From contig JBQTJN010000040.1 in NCBI GenBank assembly GCA_052387095.1, forward strand, positions 1 to 18,370: a stretch of 18,370 bases of DNA. Reading direction: 5' to 3'. The position numbers and the translations under genes are program-made. The stretch comes from JBQTJN01 sp052387095. GTDB lineage: Bacteria > Pseudomonadota > Alphaproteobacteria > Micavibrionales > Micavibrionaceae. Below, one piece after another: positions 1-9,300 of this stretch (positions are counted from its first letter, which is position 1; each line of letters begins with the position of its first letter). A model generated the notes under the pieces. The model was not told the origin of the DNA, ran no database searches, and saw only the letters and a list, made by a program, of their open reading frames with translations.

Positions 1-1
1 G

Positions 2-196
2 CCCGAAAAAATCGCAGAACTGGGAAAAAAAATCGATTTTTACAATGACGAACTGGCCGATCCGGATTTTTACCGGCGCGATACGTCCGGTTTTCACGAT
101 ATGACGAAAGACCTAGTTGAAACCCAGGCCAAAATCGAGCGTTACGAAACGCGCTGGCTGGAACTCAGCGCCATGAAGGAAGAAAAAGAAGCTTAG
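2..196 (+). CDS. ABC-F family ATPase, C-terminal end only (partial)
   Basis: An open frame enters from the left edge and ends at TAG 194-196, giving 64 residues. It starts PEKIAELGKKIDFYNDELAD, continues with DPDFYRRDT and ends with ERYETRWLELSAMKEEKEA. This charged, leucine-poor helical hairpin matches the C-terminal coiled coil of ABC-F proteins (Uup/EttA-like). In those proteins the sequence 'xxI..LE..I..L...LADPDLYxxD' followed by 'xERWLELE' is typical. ABC-F proteins are soluble twin-ATPase factors acting at the ribosome or on DNA branch structures; the ATPase domains lie outside the window, so the subgroup cannot be named. The stop codon overlaps the glpK stop on the other strand by two bases, so the two genes are tightly convergent with no terminator between them. 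Confidence 0.75.
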   Translation, partial: PEKIAELGKKIDFYNDELADPDFYRRDTSGFHDMTKDLVETQAKIERYETRWLELSAMKEEKEA

Positions 197-1686
197 GCCG
201 CACTTAAAAACGCGGTCAGGTTTTTCCGCCATCCCTCATAAAGCGCTGCGGCCTCGGACGCTTTCATTTTTGGTTTGTAAACGCGTGCGCCCTGCCACCC
301 TTTTTTGAGATCCTCAAGATCATTGTAAATCCCGGCCTGTAACCCCGCCAGATAAGCCGCTCCAAGCGCCGTTGTCTCCGTCACTTTTGGAATCTCGATG
401 AAACTCTGGAGAATATCCGCCAGGAACTGACAGACAAACCCGTTACTCACCAACCCCCCATCGGCGCGGACAGTTGCAGGCAGAACGCCGCTATCGCCGC
501 GCATGGCCCCAAGCAGATCCGCGGTCTGGTAGGCCTGCGCCTCCAGCGCCGCACGCACGATATGCGCCTTTGTGCTCTCGCGGGTCAGGCCAACAATCGC
601 CGCGCGCGCCTCAGGAACCCAGTGCGGCGCACCAAGCCCGGTGAAAGCAGGAATAAAAAATACGCCATTATTATCCTTGACTGAAACCGCCAGCGACTCA
701 CTCTCCGCCGCGCTGCTGATCATCTGCAAATTATCGCGCAGCCATTGCACCGCCGCCCCGGCAATGAAAACCGAGCCCTCAACCGCATAAGTCATTTTAC
801 CACCCAGCCGGTAAGCCGGCGTTGTCAATAACCGGTTTTTCGAGATTTTGAAATCCCCACCAATATTCATCAGTGCAAAACACCCTGTGCCGTAGGTCGA
901 TTTCATCATGCCCGGCTCGAAACAGCACTGGCCGATAAGCGCCGCATGCTGGTCCCCTGCCATACCCAGAACTGGAATGCTGCGTCCAAAAAATTCCGGC
1001 AACGTATCGCCGAAATGCGCGGCGTTATCCTTCACCTCCGGCAAAAGCGCGCGCGGCACATCGTAAAGCGCCAGCAATTCATCGTCCCACTCCTGCGTGA
1101 CGATATTATAAAGACCTGTCCGCGAAGCATTCGTAACATCGGTGGCATGCACCGCCCCACCGGTCAGCCGCCACAGTAGGAAACAATCCACCGTGCCAAA
1201 CGCCAGTTCACCGCGCTCGGCCAGAGCCCGCTTACCTTCGACATTCTCTAAAATCCACCTTATTTTGCTGCAGGAAAAATACGGGTCGATCAGTAATCCC
1301 GTTTTTTCCGTGACCATCCTGTCATGCCCGGCTTCACTAAGCCTCGCGCAGAAATCACTGGTGCGCCGATCCTGCCATACAACCGCGTTATAGACCGGCT
1401 TGCCGGTTTTGCGGTTCCAGATAATTGTTGTCTCGCGCTGGTTGGTGATGCCTATACCCGCGCACTGCTTCGCCTGCTCAGGCGCTTTGGCAACAACCTC
1501 GCGGCAGATTTTAATCGTATCATTCCAGATATCCTCCGCATCCTGCTCGACCCAGCCTTTATATGGGTATTGCTGCGGCAATTCTTTCTGGGCACTGGAG
1601 AGAATATCCGATCCCGCCGAGAATAAAATCGCGCGGCTGCTGGTTGTGCCCTGGTCAATGCTGAGCAAAGTTGGATTCCCGCTCAC
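193..1686 (-). CDS. glpK: glycerol kinase
   Basis: This gene encodes a 497-residue cytoplasmic kinase that phosphorylates glycerol to sn-glycerol-3-phosphate with ATP. The FGGY-family signs are clear: an N-terminal phosphate-binding loop LLSIDQGTTSSRAILF (about residues 7-22), GITNQRETT, VVWQDRRT, the catalytic-base segment GMAGDQHAALIGQ, STYGTGCF, TGLGAPHW and RADGGLVSNGFVCQFLADI. The length fits the family (about 500). The frame stays open upstream to 1803, but the start chosen is GTG at 1686. It lies four bases after a strong AGGAGG and makes the family-typical N-terminus [M]SGNPTLLSIDQGTT. This GTG overlaps the glpD stop (GTGA), so the two genes are translationally coupled. No glpF transporter gene or glpR repressor gene is in the window. 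Confidence 0.97.
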   Translation of the reverse strand: MSGNPTLLSIDQGTTSSRAILFSAGSDILSSAQKELPQQYPYKGWVEQDAEDIWNDTIKICREVVAKAPEQAKQCAGIGITNQRETTIIWNRKTGKPVYNAVVWQDRRTSDFCARLSEAGHDRMVTEKTGLLIDPYFSCSKIRWILENVEGKRALAERGELAFGTVDCFLLWRLTGGAVHATDVTNASRTGLYNIVTQEWDDELLALYDVPRALLPEVKDNAAHFGDTLPEFFGRSIPVLGMAGDQHAALIGQCCFEPGMMKSTYGTGCFALMNIGGDFKISKNRLLTTPAYRLGGKMTYAVEGSVFIAGAAVQWLRDNLQMISSAAESESLAVSVKDNNGVFFIPAFTGLGAPHWVPEARAAIVGLTRESTKAHIVRAALEAQAYQTADLLGAMRGDSGVLPATVRADGGLVSNGFVCQFLADILQSFIEIPKVTETTALGAAYLAGLQAGIYNDLEDLKKGWQGARVYKPKMKASEAAALYEGWRKNLTAFLSAA

Positions 1687-3212
1687 AAAACCTCCTTCAA
1701 TATCTGCGGCAATGCATTTTCCAGCGTTGCCACTGTGTCGATCTTGACATGCAGCCCCAGCTTCGACCGCCGCCAGAGAATATCCTCGCTCGTGCGCGCC
1801 CATTCATGCTGCACGAGATAGCGCACTTCCGCTTCATAAAGCTGGTCGCCGTAATCAATACCGAGATCCATCAAAGTCCCCGCACCACGCAGCAGCCTGT
1901 CCATGCGCGTGCCGTAATTCTGAGCATAACGCCGCAACACGGGTTCGGGCAGCCAGTAATGCTGGATCGCCTGTTTCTGCAGCCATACCTTGAAATCCCC
2001 GCCCGGTATATCGCCGCCGGGCAGAACGGCATGGCGCGTCCAGGCCGGGCCGGCGCCGCACAAAACCGAGGCGATCTTCGTTCCCACCCGTTCGGATAAA
2101 TGACGGTAAGTGGTCAACTTGCCGCCAAACACACTTAAAACCGGCGCATGCGAAAAATATTCGAGATTGAGTTTATAATCACGGGTCACTTCCGAAAGAT
2201 TTTCATCACCGCTATCAACCAGCGAGCGCACACCGCTATAGGTCCAGACAATATCGCCCGGCACTGTCTGTTTTTCAAAGCTGCGGTTGACCGCTGCGCA
2301 TAGATAATCGATTTCTTCCGGTGAAATCTGCGCTTGCCCCGGGTTGCCGCTATAGGCGACCTCGGTCGTGCCGATCACGGTGAGATTTTTCTCATAAGGA
2401 ATGGCAAAAACAACGCGCCCATCCGGCTGCTGCAGGATATAGGCCTGCACGCCATCGTAAAGTTTGCCCACAATGATATGGCTGCCTTTGATGAGGCGCA
2501 GTCCCGGCGTTTTGGCGCTCCGCAGGCGGTTATGGACCAATACGTCATAAACCCAGGGTCCTGCCGCATTGATGATCATACGCGCCCGCGTCTGGACGGT
2601 GCGGTCTCCCAGGTGATCGAAAAACGAAACCCGCCAGCCTTTATGGCGGAAAACCGGCTCGATCATACGGCATTCGCTGCGCACACTTATATCCGCGCCT
2701 TTTTCCGCAGCATCGATGGCGTTCAAAACAACCAGGCGCGCATCATCCACCCAGCAATCATGATATGAAAACCCGTGTCTATACCGCGCGTTCAGGATAG
2801 AGCCGCCTTGCAGATCAACCGCGCGCGAACCCGGCAGCATCGTCCTTTTTTTCAGGTGATCATAGATAAACAAGCCGCTGCGTATCATCCAGGCCGGCCT
2901 TCCATGCTCTTCATGCGGCAGGATAAATTCCTGCGGCCGCACCAGGTGCGGCGCCGCCCGCAACAACCGCTCTCTCTCCGCCAGCGACTCCATTACCAGT
3001 TTGAATTCATACTGCTCGAGATAACGCAAACCGCCATGAATCAACTTCGTGCTGGCTGAGGACGTCGCTCCAGCAAGGTCACCCGCCTCTAGCAACAAGA
3101 CAGACAGGCCGCGTCCGGCCGCATCACGCGCGATGCCGGTACCGTTGATGCCGCCGCCGATCACGCAGACATCATATAAGTCCTTGATTTTGCCGGAAGA
3201 ACTGGAGCCCAT
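1683..3212 (-). CDS. glpD: aerobic glycerol-3-phosphate dehydrogenase (FAD)
   Basis: This is a 509-residue flavoprotein that oxidises glycerol-3-phosphate to dihydroxyacetone phosphate and passes electrons to quinone at the inner face of the cytoplasmic membrane. The N-terminal Rossmann FAD motif is intact (CVIGGGINGTGIARDAAGRG, about residues 16-35). It is followed by LLEAGDLAGATSSASTKLIH and GGLRYLEQYEFKLV, the hallmark GlpD block. Further GlpD signatures are WVDDARLVVLNAIDA, INAAGPWV, IKGSHIIV, FAIPYEKNLTVIGTTE, SGVRSLVD and FGGKLTTYRHLSE. The length is normal (about 500-510). It is the first gene of a glpD-glpK operon and shares a GTGA overlap with glpK. No Shine-Dalgarno sequence precedes ATG 3212; instead a TATAAT sits five bases upstream (see the promoter entry). 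Confidence 0.97.
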   Translation of the reverse strand: MGSSSSGKIKDLYDVCVIGGGINGTGIARDAAGRGLSVLLLEAGDLAGATSSASTKLIHGGLRYLEQYEFKLVMESLAERERLLRAAPHLVRPQEFILPHEEHGRPAWMIRSGLFIYDHLKKRTMLPGSRAVDLQGGSILNARYRHGFSYHDCWVDDARLVVLNAIDAAEKGADISVRSECRMIEPVFRHKGWRVSFFDHLGDRTVQTRARMIINAAGPWVYDVLVHNRLRSAKTPGLRLIKGSHIIVGKLYDGVQAYILQQPDGRVVFAIPYEKNLTVIGTTEVAYSGNPGQAQISPEEIDYLCAAVNRSFEKQTVPGDIVWTYSGVRSLVDSGDENLSEVTRDYKLNLEYFSHAPVLSVFGGKLTTYRHLSERVGTKIASVLCGAGPAWTRHAVLPGGDIPGGDFKVWLQKQAIQHYWLPEPVLRRYAQNYGTRMDRLLRGAGTLMDLGIDYGDQLYEAEVRYLVQHEWARTSEDILWRRSKLGLHVKIDTVATLENALPQILKEVL

Positions 3213-3281
3213 ACACTATTATAGTCGGATTTATTGAATGAAAACAGGGCGTTGCTTAAAAACCGCCCACACCCCCAAAAG
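3213..3281 (-). promoter_or_regulatory. probable glpD promoter region with TATAAT next to the start codon
   Basis: On the minus strand a perfect TATAAT (3223 to 3218) is followed by AGTGT and then the glpD ATG. No convincing -35 hexamer stands 16-18 bases upstream (the best is TGTTTT-like). There is also no purine-rich ribosome binding site between the box and ATG. If this -10 box is used, transcription would begin at or within a base or two of the start codon, giving a leaderless mRNA. The alternative is a start further inside the gene. No operator for a GlpR-like repressor is recognised. Confidence 0.4.
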
Positions 3282-3313
3282 TAATCCCGGCCAGTGTTTT
3301 AGGGCCGGGATTA
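3282..3313 (-). terminator. hairpin downstream of the giant tpsA gene
   Basis: This is a perfect 11-bp inverted repeat, TAATCCCGGCC at 3282-3292 and GGCCGGGATTA at 3303-3313, with a 10-base loop. It lies 25 bases after the tpsA stop and before the glpD promoter. On the minus strand the stem is followed by a short TTTT. The U-run is weak, but the stem is strong and the position fits intrinsic termination of the 7.5-kb tpsA message, insulating glpD. Confidence 0.6.
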
Positions 3314-3337
3314 TAAACTTCTAAATATCAGGCGTTC

Positions 3338-6300
3338 TTAAAACGAGGTGACGTTACCGCAACTTGCAGCTCCGCTCAGAGTCGCCTCGATATCGCCGGT
3401 GTAGCTGTAGCTGACGGCCTTGCCGCTAACAGCTGCGCTCATCGCGTCGCCCCAGCAAGCGGCTTTCTCCGATTCGCCAGCCGCCGTTTCAATGGCGTTC
3501 AGGTCGTACGGGTTGGAAGTACCCTCACCACCCGCTGCTGTCTCGATGCTGTTCAGATCATTCGGATCGCCGCTGTTGCCGCCACCGCCTGCGAAGGTCC
3601 GGATGCTGTTCAGCGCCGCCGGTCCACCCGGAATGCTCGGCAGACCCAGAAGGGTGATGTTCAGACCTGAAATATCCAGGCCAGGGAAATCAAAGTTTCT
3701 GAAAATGTCTTCCTGTGCGACCGAGAAGGGGTCGAAGCCGATGAAGATCTGGCCGCGTCCATTGAGGGCCAGGTCATCTGCATCAAACAGGCGGTCTTCA
3801 ATGAAGGTCCGTTGCGCAGATGTCAGGAAGCCACCGACGCTTGCCGGAACGATGCCGTCGAAGTTTGCATTCATTCCGTCAATTACAATCGGGTTTCCCG
3901 TGATCGGGTCAAGAATGGATCCGTCAGTGAAGTACACGTAGTAGCTGCCGATATTACCAAAGCCGGTAAACTCCGTCGCGCCAAGCGTTTCGCCAACAAT
4001 CGTCAGGGCGTTAGCCGGACCGTCAAACATCATACCAACGGGCGTTGCCAGCGGATCTGTGCTGGTAAACGAGTTCGGATTCGTCAGATCGGAGATATCG
4101 ATCTGGCCGCTGTGCTGGAATAATGCGCCGGTCGGGTTATCCGTGAAAGAATTACCCTGCAGGACGATCAGTCCGTTACCGCGACCATGTGAGTGCAAGC
4201 CGTGGACGCCATTGTCCGAGATGTTGTTATCCAGGATGTACACATCGCCGACATTCTCAAGATCAACACCGGCGATCAGGTTATTTGCGACCAGGTTGTT
4301 GCTGATGGTCGAATCCGTGACATCAAGGAACTGGATACCAAATACGTTGAACATCGAAACGTTTCCATCGACCAGAATATTGGAAGATGGATCAACGAAG
4401 ATACCGGCGCCGGCGTTGAACATCGTAATGTTGCCAAGAATGTCAACGAACGCACTGTCTTCGACTTCAATGCCGCTATCGGCCGAAAGCGTTACAATAT
4501 TGCCATTTATATCAGCAAAGAGACTGTTCTCAAGATCAATGCCATCGCCGCCCGAGAGCGTTACGATGTTGCCGTTCACGTCGGTGAAGAGTGTGCGGTG
4601 AACGTTGATACCGTCATTGCCGGAGAGTGTCACGATATTGCCATTAACATCGGCAAACAGAGCGTCACTGACTTCGATACCGTTATCGCCCGAGAGCGTT
4701 ACGATATTGCCGCTAACCGAACTAAACAGTGTGTCATCAAGATCAATGCCATCGCCGCCGGACAGAGTGACGATATTACCATCAACTCCTACAAAGGCCG
4801 CGTCCTGAATATTGATGCCGTCATTGCCGGATAGGGTCACGATGTTACCATTGACCAATCCGAGAGCGGCATTGCTGAGTTCTATGCCGTTGTCACCGGA
4901 CAGGGTTAAAACGTTACCATCCGCGCTGAAGCCAAAAACACCATCAATATCGATGCCGTCATTGCCCGAGAGCGTGACGATGTTGCCATTGACCGTGAGG
5001 CCGAGGACATCTTCAACATGAATGCCGTCATTACCCGACAGGGTAACGATGTTGCCATCAACACTGATGCCGATAGAAGGATCAACGAAGATTCCGTGGT
5101 TGCCGGACAGCGTTACAATATTGCCGTCAACCGAAGCGCCTGCCGCATTGCGGAGGCCAACACCGTTATTGCCGGAGAACGTTACAACGTTACCGTCGAT
5201 AGAGGCAAGAGCTACATTGCTGACTTCGATACCGTTATCGCCGGAAAGCGTAACAGTGTTGCCGGAAACGTCGACGCCAAGGCTGTTCTCGACATCGATG
5301 CCGTCATCACCGGAAAGCGTAACAGTGTTGTCGGTGATCTGGCCGAGAGCGCTATCGTGGAAGTAGACGCCATTGTCGCTGGACAGGCTGATGGTGTTGT
5401 CGTCAACCGTGTTCAGGTTGCCGCCATTAACCTCAACACCGTCGCCGCCGGAAAGCGTAACGGTGTTGCCCAGAATGCTCGATAGATTGTTGTTGTCGAC
5501 ACGGATGCCGTCATCTCCGGAGAGCGATACGTTGTTGTTGCTGACAGTGTTAACGACACCGCCATCAACCCAGATACCGTAGCCGCCGGAGAGCGATACA
5601 GTGTTACCGTCCGTGACCGTGAAGTTGCTCGGGTCAATCAGGATACCGGTATCGCCGGAAAGCGTAACAGTGTTACCGCTGGTTTCAGCAAAGTCGGATT
5701 CATCGATCTCGATGCCGTCATCGCCGGAAAGCGAGACTGAGTTATTAATGACTCTCACAAAATCCGTGTTGGTGACGAAGATACCGTCATTGCCAACACC
5801 CTGAATGGTGTTGCTGCCAACTGTGGCCTGTGGTGTTGCGACCAGACCGCCGGGGCTGCTGATGACATGGATACCGTCATGGCCCGCGCCCAGCGAGAGA
5901 CCGCTTGAGATAACCTGGTTGCCGGTGATGACAACGCCATCACGAATCTGGCCAAAGATAACGTCAAGACCGCCGCCAATCTGCGCGCCGCTGTTATCGA
6001 CGTAAATACCGTCATTGCCAGCGCCGACAGAGAGAAAACTGCCCGACTTGATAATATTGTTGGTGATAACCGCTTCGCGGTTATTGACGACATGGATGCC
6101 GTCATGGCCCGCACCGGCACCAAGGCTTCCGCCCTGAACTGTGTTCTGGTCGATCTTGACGTTGCGGCCGCCCGTGACGTGGATGCCGTCTTCAGCAGCG
6201 CCCGAAACTCCGAAAGAGCCGGTACCGATCTTATTCAGAACGATATCGAGGCTGTTGCTGTTCTCACCATAGATACCATGACGGCCAATGGTGTGCAGCT

Positions 6301-9300
6301 TGTTGTTGGTTACATCCACATTGTTGCTGGACAAAACCTGAATGCCGTCAATACCCGTGTTGTTGATCGTGTTGTTGTCAATCACAGCATCATGGCTTGG
6401 GTTCAGGCGAATACCGATCTCGTTAACATTCGTGACCGTATTATTCTTGATCTGAACGCCGTTCGTGCCGCGCACATCAATGCCGTCTTCACCGGTGAAG
6501 TCGACCCTGTTGGATTCGATCAGCGCCTTATTTCCGGTGCTGTGGTGGCCGCTATTCTGGACGAAGATACCGTCATCGCCTGCAGAATCAACCGATCCAT
6601 TGCCGTCAATGACGTTGAAGCCGATATAGATGCCGTTTTTGAAAGCGTTCGTACCGGCATTGTTTATTGCATAGATACCGGCCAGGTCAGCACCCTGCCC
6701 GCCTGTGCGACCGCTGCTGGTTGTATTGCCGGAAAGAACATCATTGTCCTTGAGGAAGGCCTGCTGGCTTTCGGTCACATAAATGCCGTGCCCGCCTGCA
6801 CCCGAACCGCCATCGCCGTTCGAACCGCCGCTAGGTGCGCGGGCTCCGCCTTTAATCGTGTTGTCGATGATTTCGACACCGTCATTATTGTTGACATGGA
6901 TGCCGTCGCCGCCGACGCCTTTTTTCCCGGGAACGCCATTCAGGCCATCGCCGCCCTGGATCAGGTTGTCCTCGATCAGAGCACTGGTGCCGCCTACGAC
7001 ATTGATGCCATGACCGCCGGCGCCCATAACCAGCGTGCTCGCCCTGATCTCGTTATTCTTGATCTCGATATCGTTGCTGCCTGTCGCAAAAACACCATCC
7101 AGCATTACGCCGTGCAGCTGGTTGCTCAGCACCTGAACTCTGTGGTTACCGGCGCTCAAATAGATGCCGTTCTGGCCAATCACTTTCAGGGTGTTGTTCT
7201 GAACAATGCTGTTCGCGCTCGGGTTTAGGAATATGCCGTTGTCCATCGTGTTGGAGATACTATTGGCACTAACCGTAGTCGACGGCGAACTCATAATCGT
7301 AACGCCATTGCCTTTAATGTTATTGGTGCCGCCATTGAGACCGACTTTATTGTTCGAAACAGTTACGCCAGAGCTGGAAAGAACGCGGATACCATCGCCG
7401 CTATTCGTACCGTCAGACGCTTTCTTGTTTTCGCCTGTATTGTCGATCGTGTTGTCATCGATCAGGTTCGTGCCACCTGCATTTTGCAGGAGAATGCCGA
7501 TCTCATCATTGTGGTCGAGAGTATTCCCGCTGATATTAAAGTTCGAACCGCCATTGCCGTAAATCGCGGCATAGCGCCCGGAACCGGAAACAATATTGTT
7601 TATGATATCGGTATTGGTCGCGAACTCGGTGTAAATACCGGTACGTGAACCAGCCACACCATGAATGGTATTGCCTTCGATCGTGTTGTTATCGGCTGTA
7701 CCGCCATCCGTGCGGATGACGATGCCGTCGGATCCCGCCAGCGAAATATCGTTGCCGAGCGCGCCTGCGCCGCCGATCTGGACGTTGTCGCTGTTGGTGA
7801 CGAGAATGCCCGAACCCTTACGGAGCGGACCATCATAATGCGTGTTGGCCGTGAAGTTGCCTGTGATAACCGTGCCGTCAGAATTGGTCACGAAAATCGC
7901 ATCGCCGCCGCCGGCTCCGCTGCCGATGCTGTTCGCACCGCCGAGAAGGCCAATCTGGTTGTGCAGGACTTTGGCAGTGGTGCTGCCGTTGACAACAACG
8001 CCGTCACCAACCGTGTTATTCACGAAGCTGTTTTTCACCGTGTTGTTATCGCCGCCAGTGAAGACTACGCCGTTGGTGCCTCCATTGGTATTGACGCCAT
8101 CGATGACCACGTTGCTGCTTGGGTTAACGAGAATACCGGTCGTGTTGTTCGTGAACGTGCCGCCGGTGATCTGTGTACCGTTGCTGCCGTTATTGTGAAT
8201 ACCTTGCGCAAAGCCGCTGACATTCACGCCGTTGATAGTGTTTACGTTGCCGCCCGTCAGCCCTGCGAAGTGGACACCTTTGCCGCCGCCGGCCGCTGCA
8301 GAGCTGATCATCGTGCCGTTTACATCCCAGTTGTGGCCGCCGATTGCATCAATACCGGTGCCAACATTGCTGATAGTGCCGCCGGTAATACTGATATTGT
8401 TGGCGCTGGAAACGCCGTAAGCCGGGCCGTCATCGGCGATACCGGTCGTACCCGCGCCGCCGCCATTGATGGTAACATTGTTAATGGACCAGTCATGGCC
8501 GCCATGAAAGCTGATACCGGCCTGATCGCTGTGGGTACCGGTGCTGAGCGTGGCGCCGGTTACGGTGCCCTGGCTGCCATTGGACAGGTCAAGCGCATCA
8601 GATGCGCCGGCGCCGTTGTAGTTGCCCCCCGTAATATTAAGATTTAGCTGGTTGCCGATGGCTGCAAGTGCTGCCCACCAATTCCCGCTACTGGTAATGT
8701 TGTTGGCAGTTACAAGCCGCCCTGTGTGGCCTTGTGTGCCGTCTGCCGCAGCATAGAAGCCGAACGCACCGGCGTTAGTGATAGTCACATCTGTCGCGTC
8801 GCCGCCTGCGTTGTAATAAGTGAGACCTGATGTGTTCGTTCCGGAGATATTGCCACCAATCAGCGTGCCGTCAATAGTGAGGCCCGAAACATCAACATTG
8901 TTCGCGCCCTGAGCGAGAACGATCGGCGTGTACAACTGGCCGTTCCATGGGAAACCATTGGCCAGCGCCGGGGCGCCTGCCATCGTTGTTGGCTTGATAA
9001 AGGTTAAGCCTTGGCCTGCACCCTTGAGCCACAGGTTGGACTTATTCGCACCCACTATCTGGACGGTTTCATCGTATATGCCGGCGCCGACATTGACAGT
9101 GGTCAGATTCGTAGCGTCGTCAGAGAAAGAAATACCTTGATTAATAAGCGCGCTGGGCGACTGGACATTAATCGTACTCAGTATGCCTGTGCCGATCAGT
9201 TTTGAATCGCCAAGCAGGACCGCTGGGCCGCCGATGCTGTTGCGTCCATAAATTCGGGAATTCAGATTCAATGTGCCTGCATTGACTGTCAGAGTCCCAT

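Noticed and set aside
1687..1803. N-terminal extension of glpK from 1803.
   Set aside because: It would overlap glpD by 120 bases and precede the family N-terminus; GTG 1686 has the ribosome site and correct length.
3338..3700. CdiA-type contact-dependent inhibition toxin with immunity gene.
   Set aside because: The C-terminus has no VENN-like motif or nuclease-like domain, and no small immunity gene follows; glpD lies directly downstream.
4436..5746. CRISPR-like array, because of regular 69-bp spacing.
   Set aside because: The repeats are an uninterrupted coding frame, the 'spacers' are protein-coding and degenerate, and no cas gene is present.
4436..5746. RTX calcium-binding nonapeptide repeats, because of SG-D-D-G-I segments.
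   Set aside because: The period is 23 rather than 9 residues, the GGxGxDxUx pattern is not kept, and secretion is by TpsB rather than a type I system.
6092..8647. Long open frames on the strand opposite tpsA (for example 6092-7228 of 378 codons and 7661-8647 of 328 codons).
   Set aside because: Their composition (runs of VVVN, IDAV, NVT-like text) simply mirrors the repetitive Gly/Asn/Asp codons of tpsA. They lack ribosome sites and recognisable domains.
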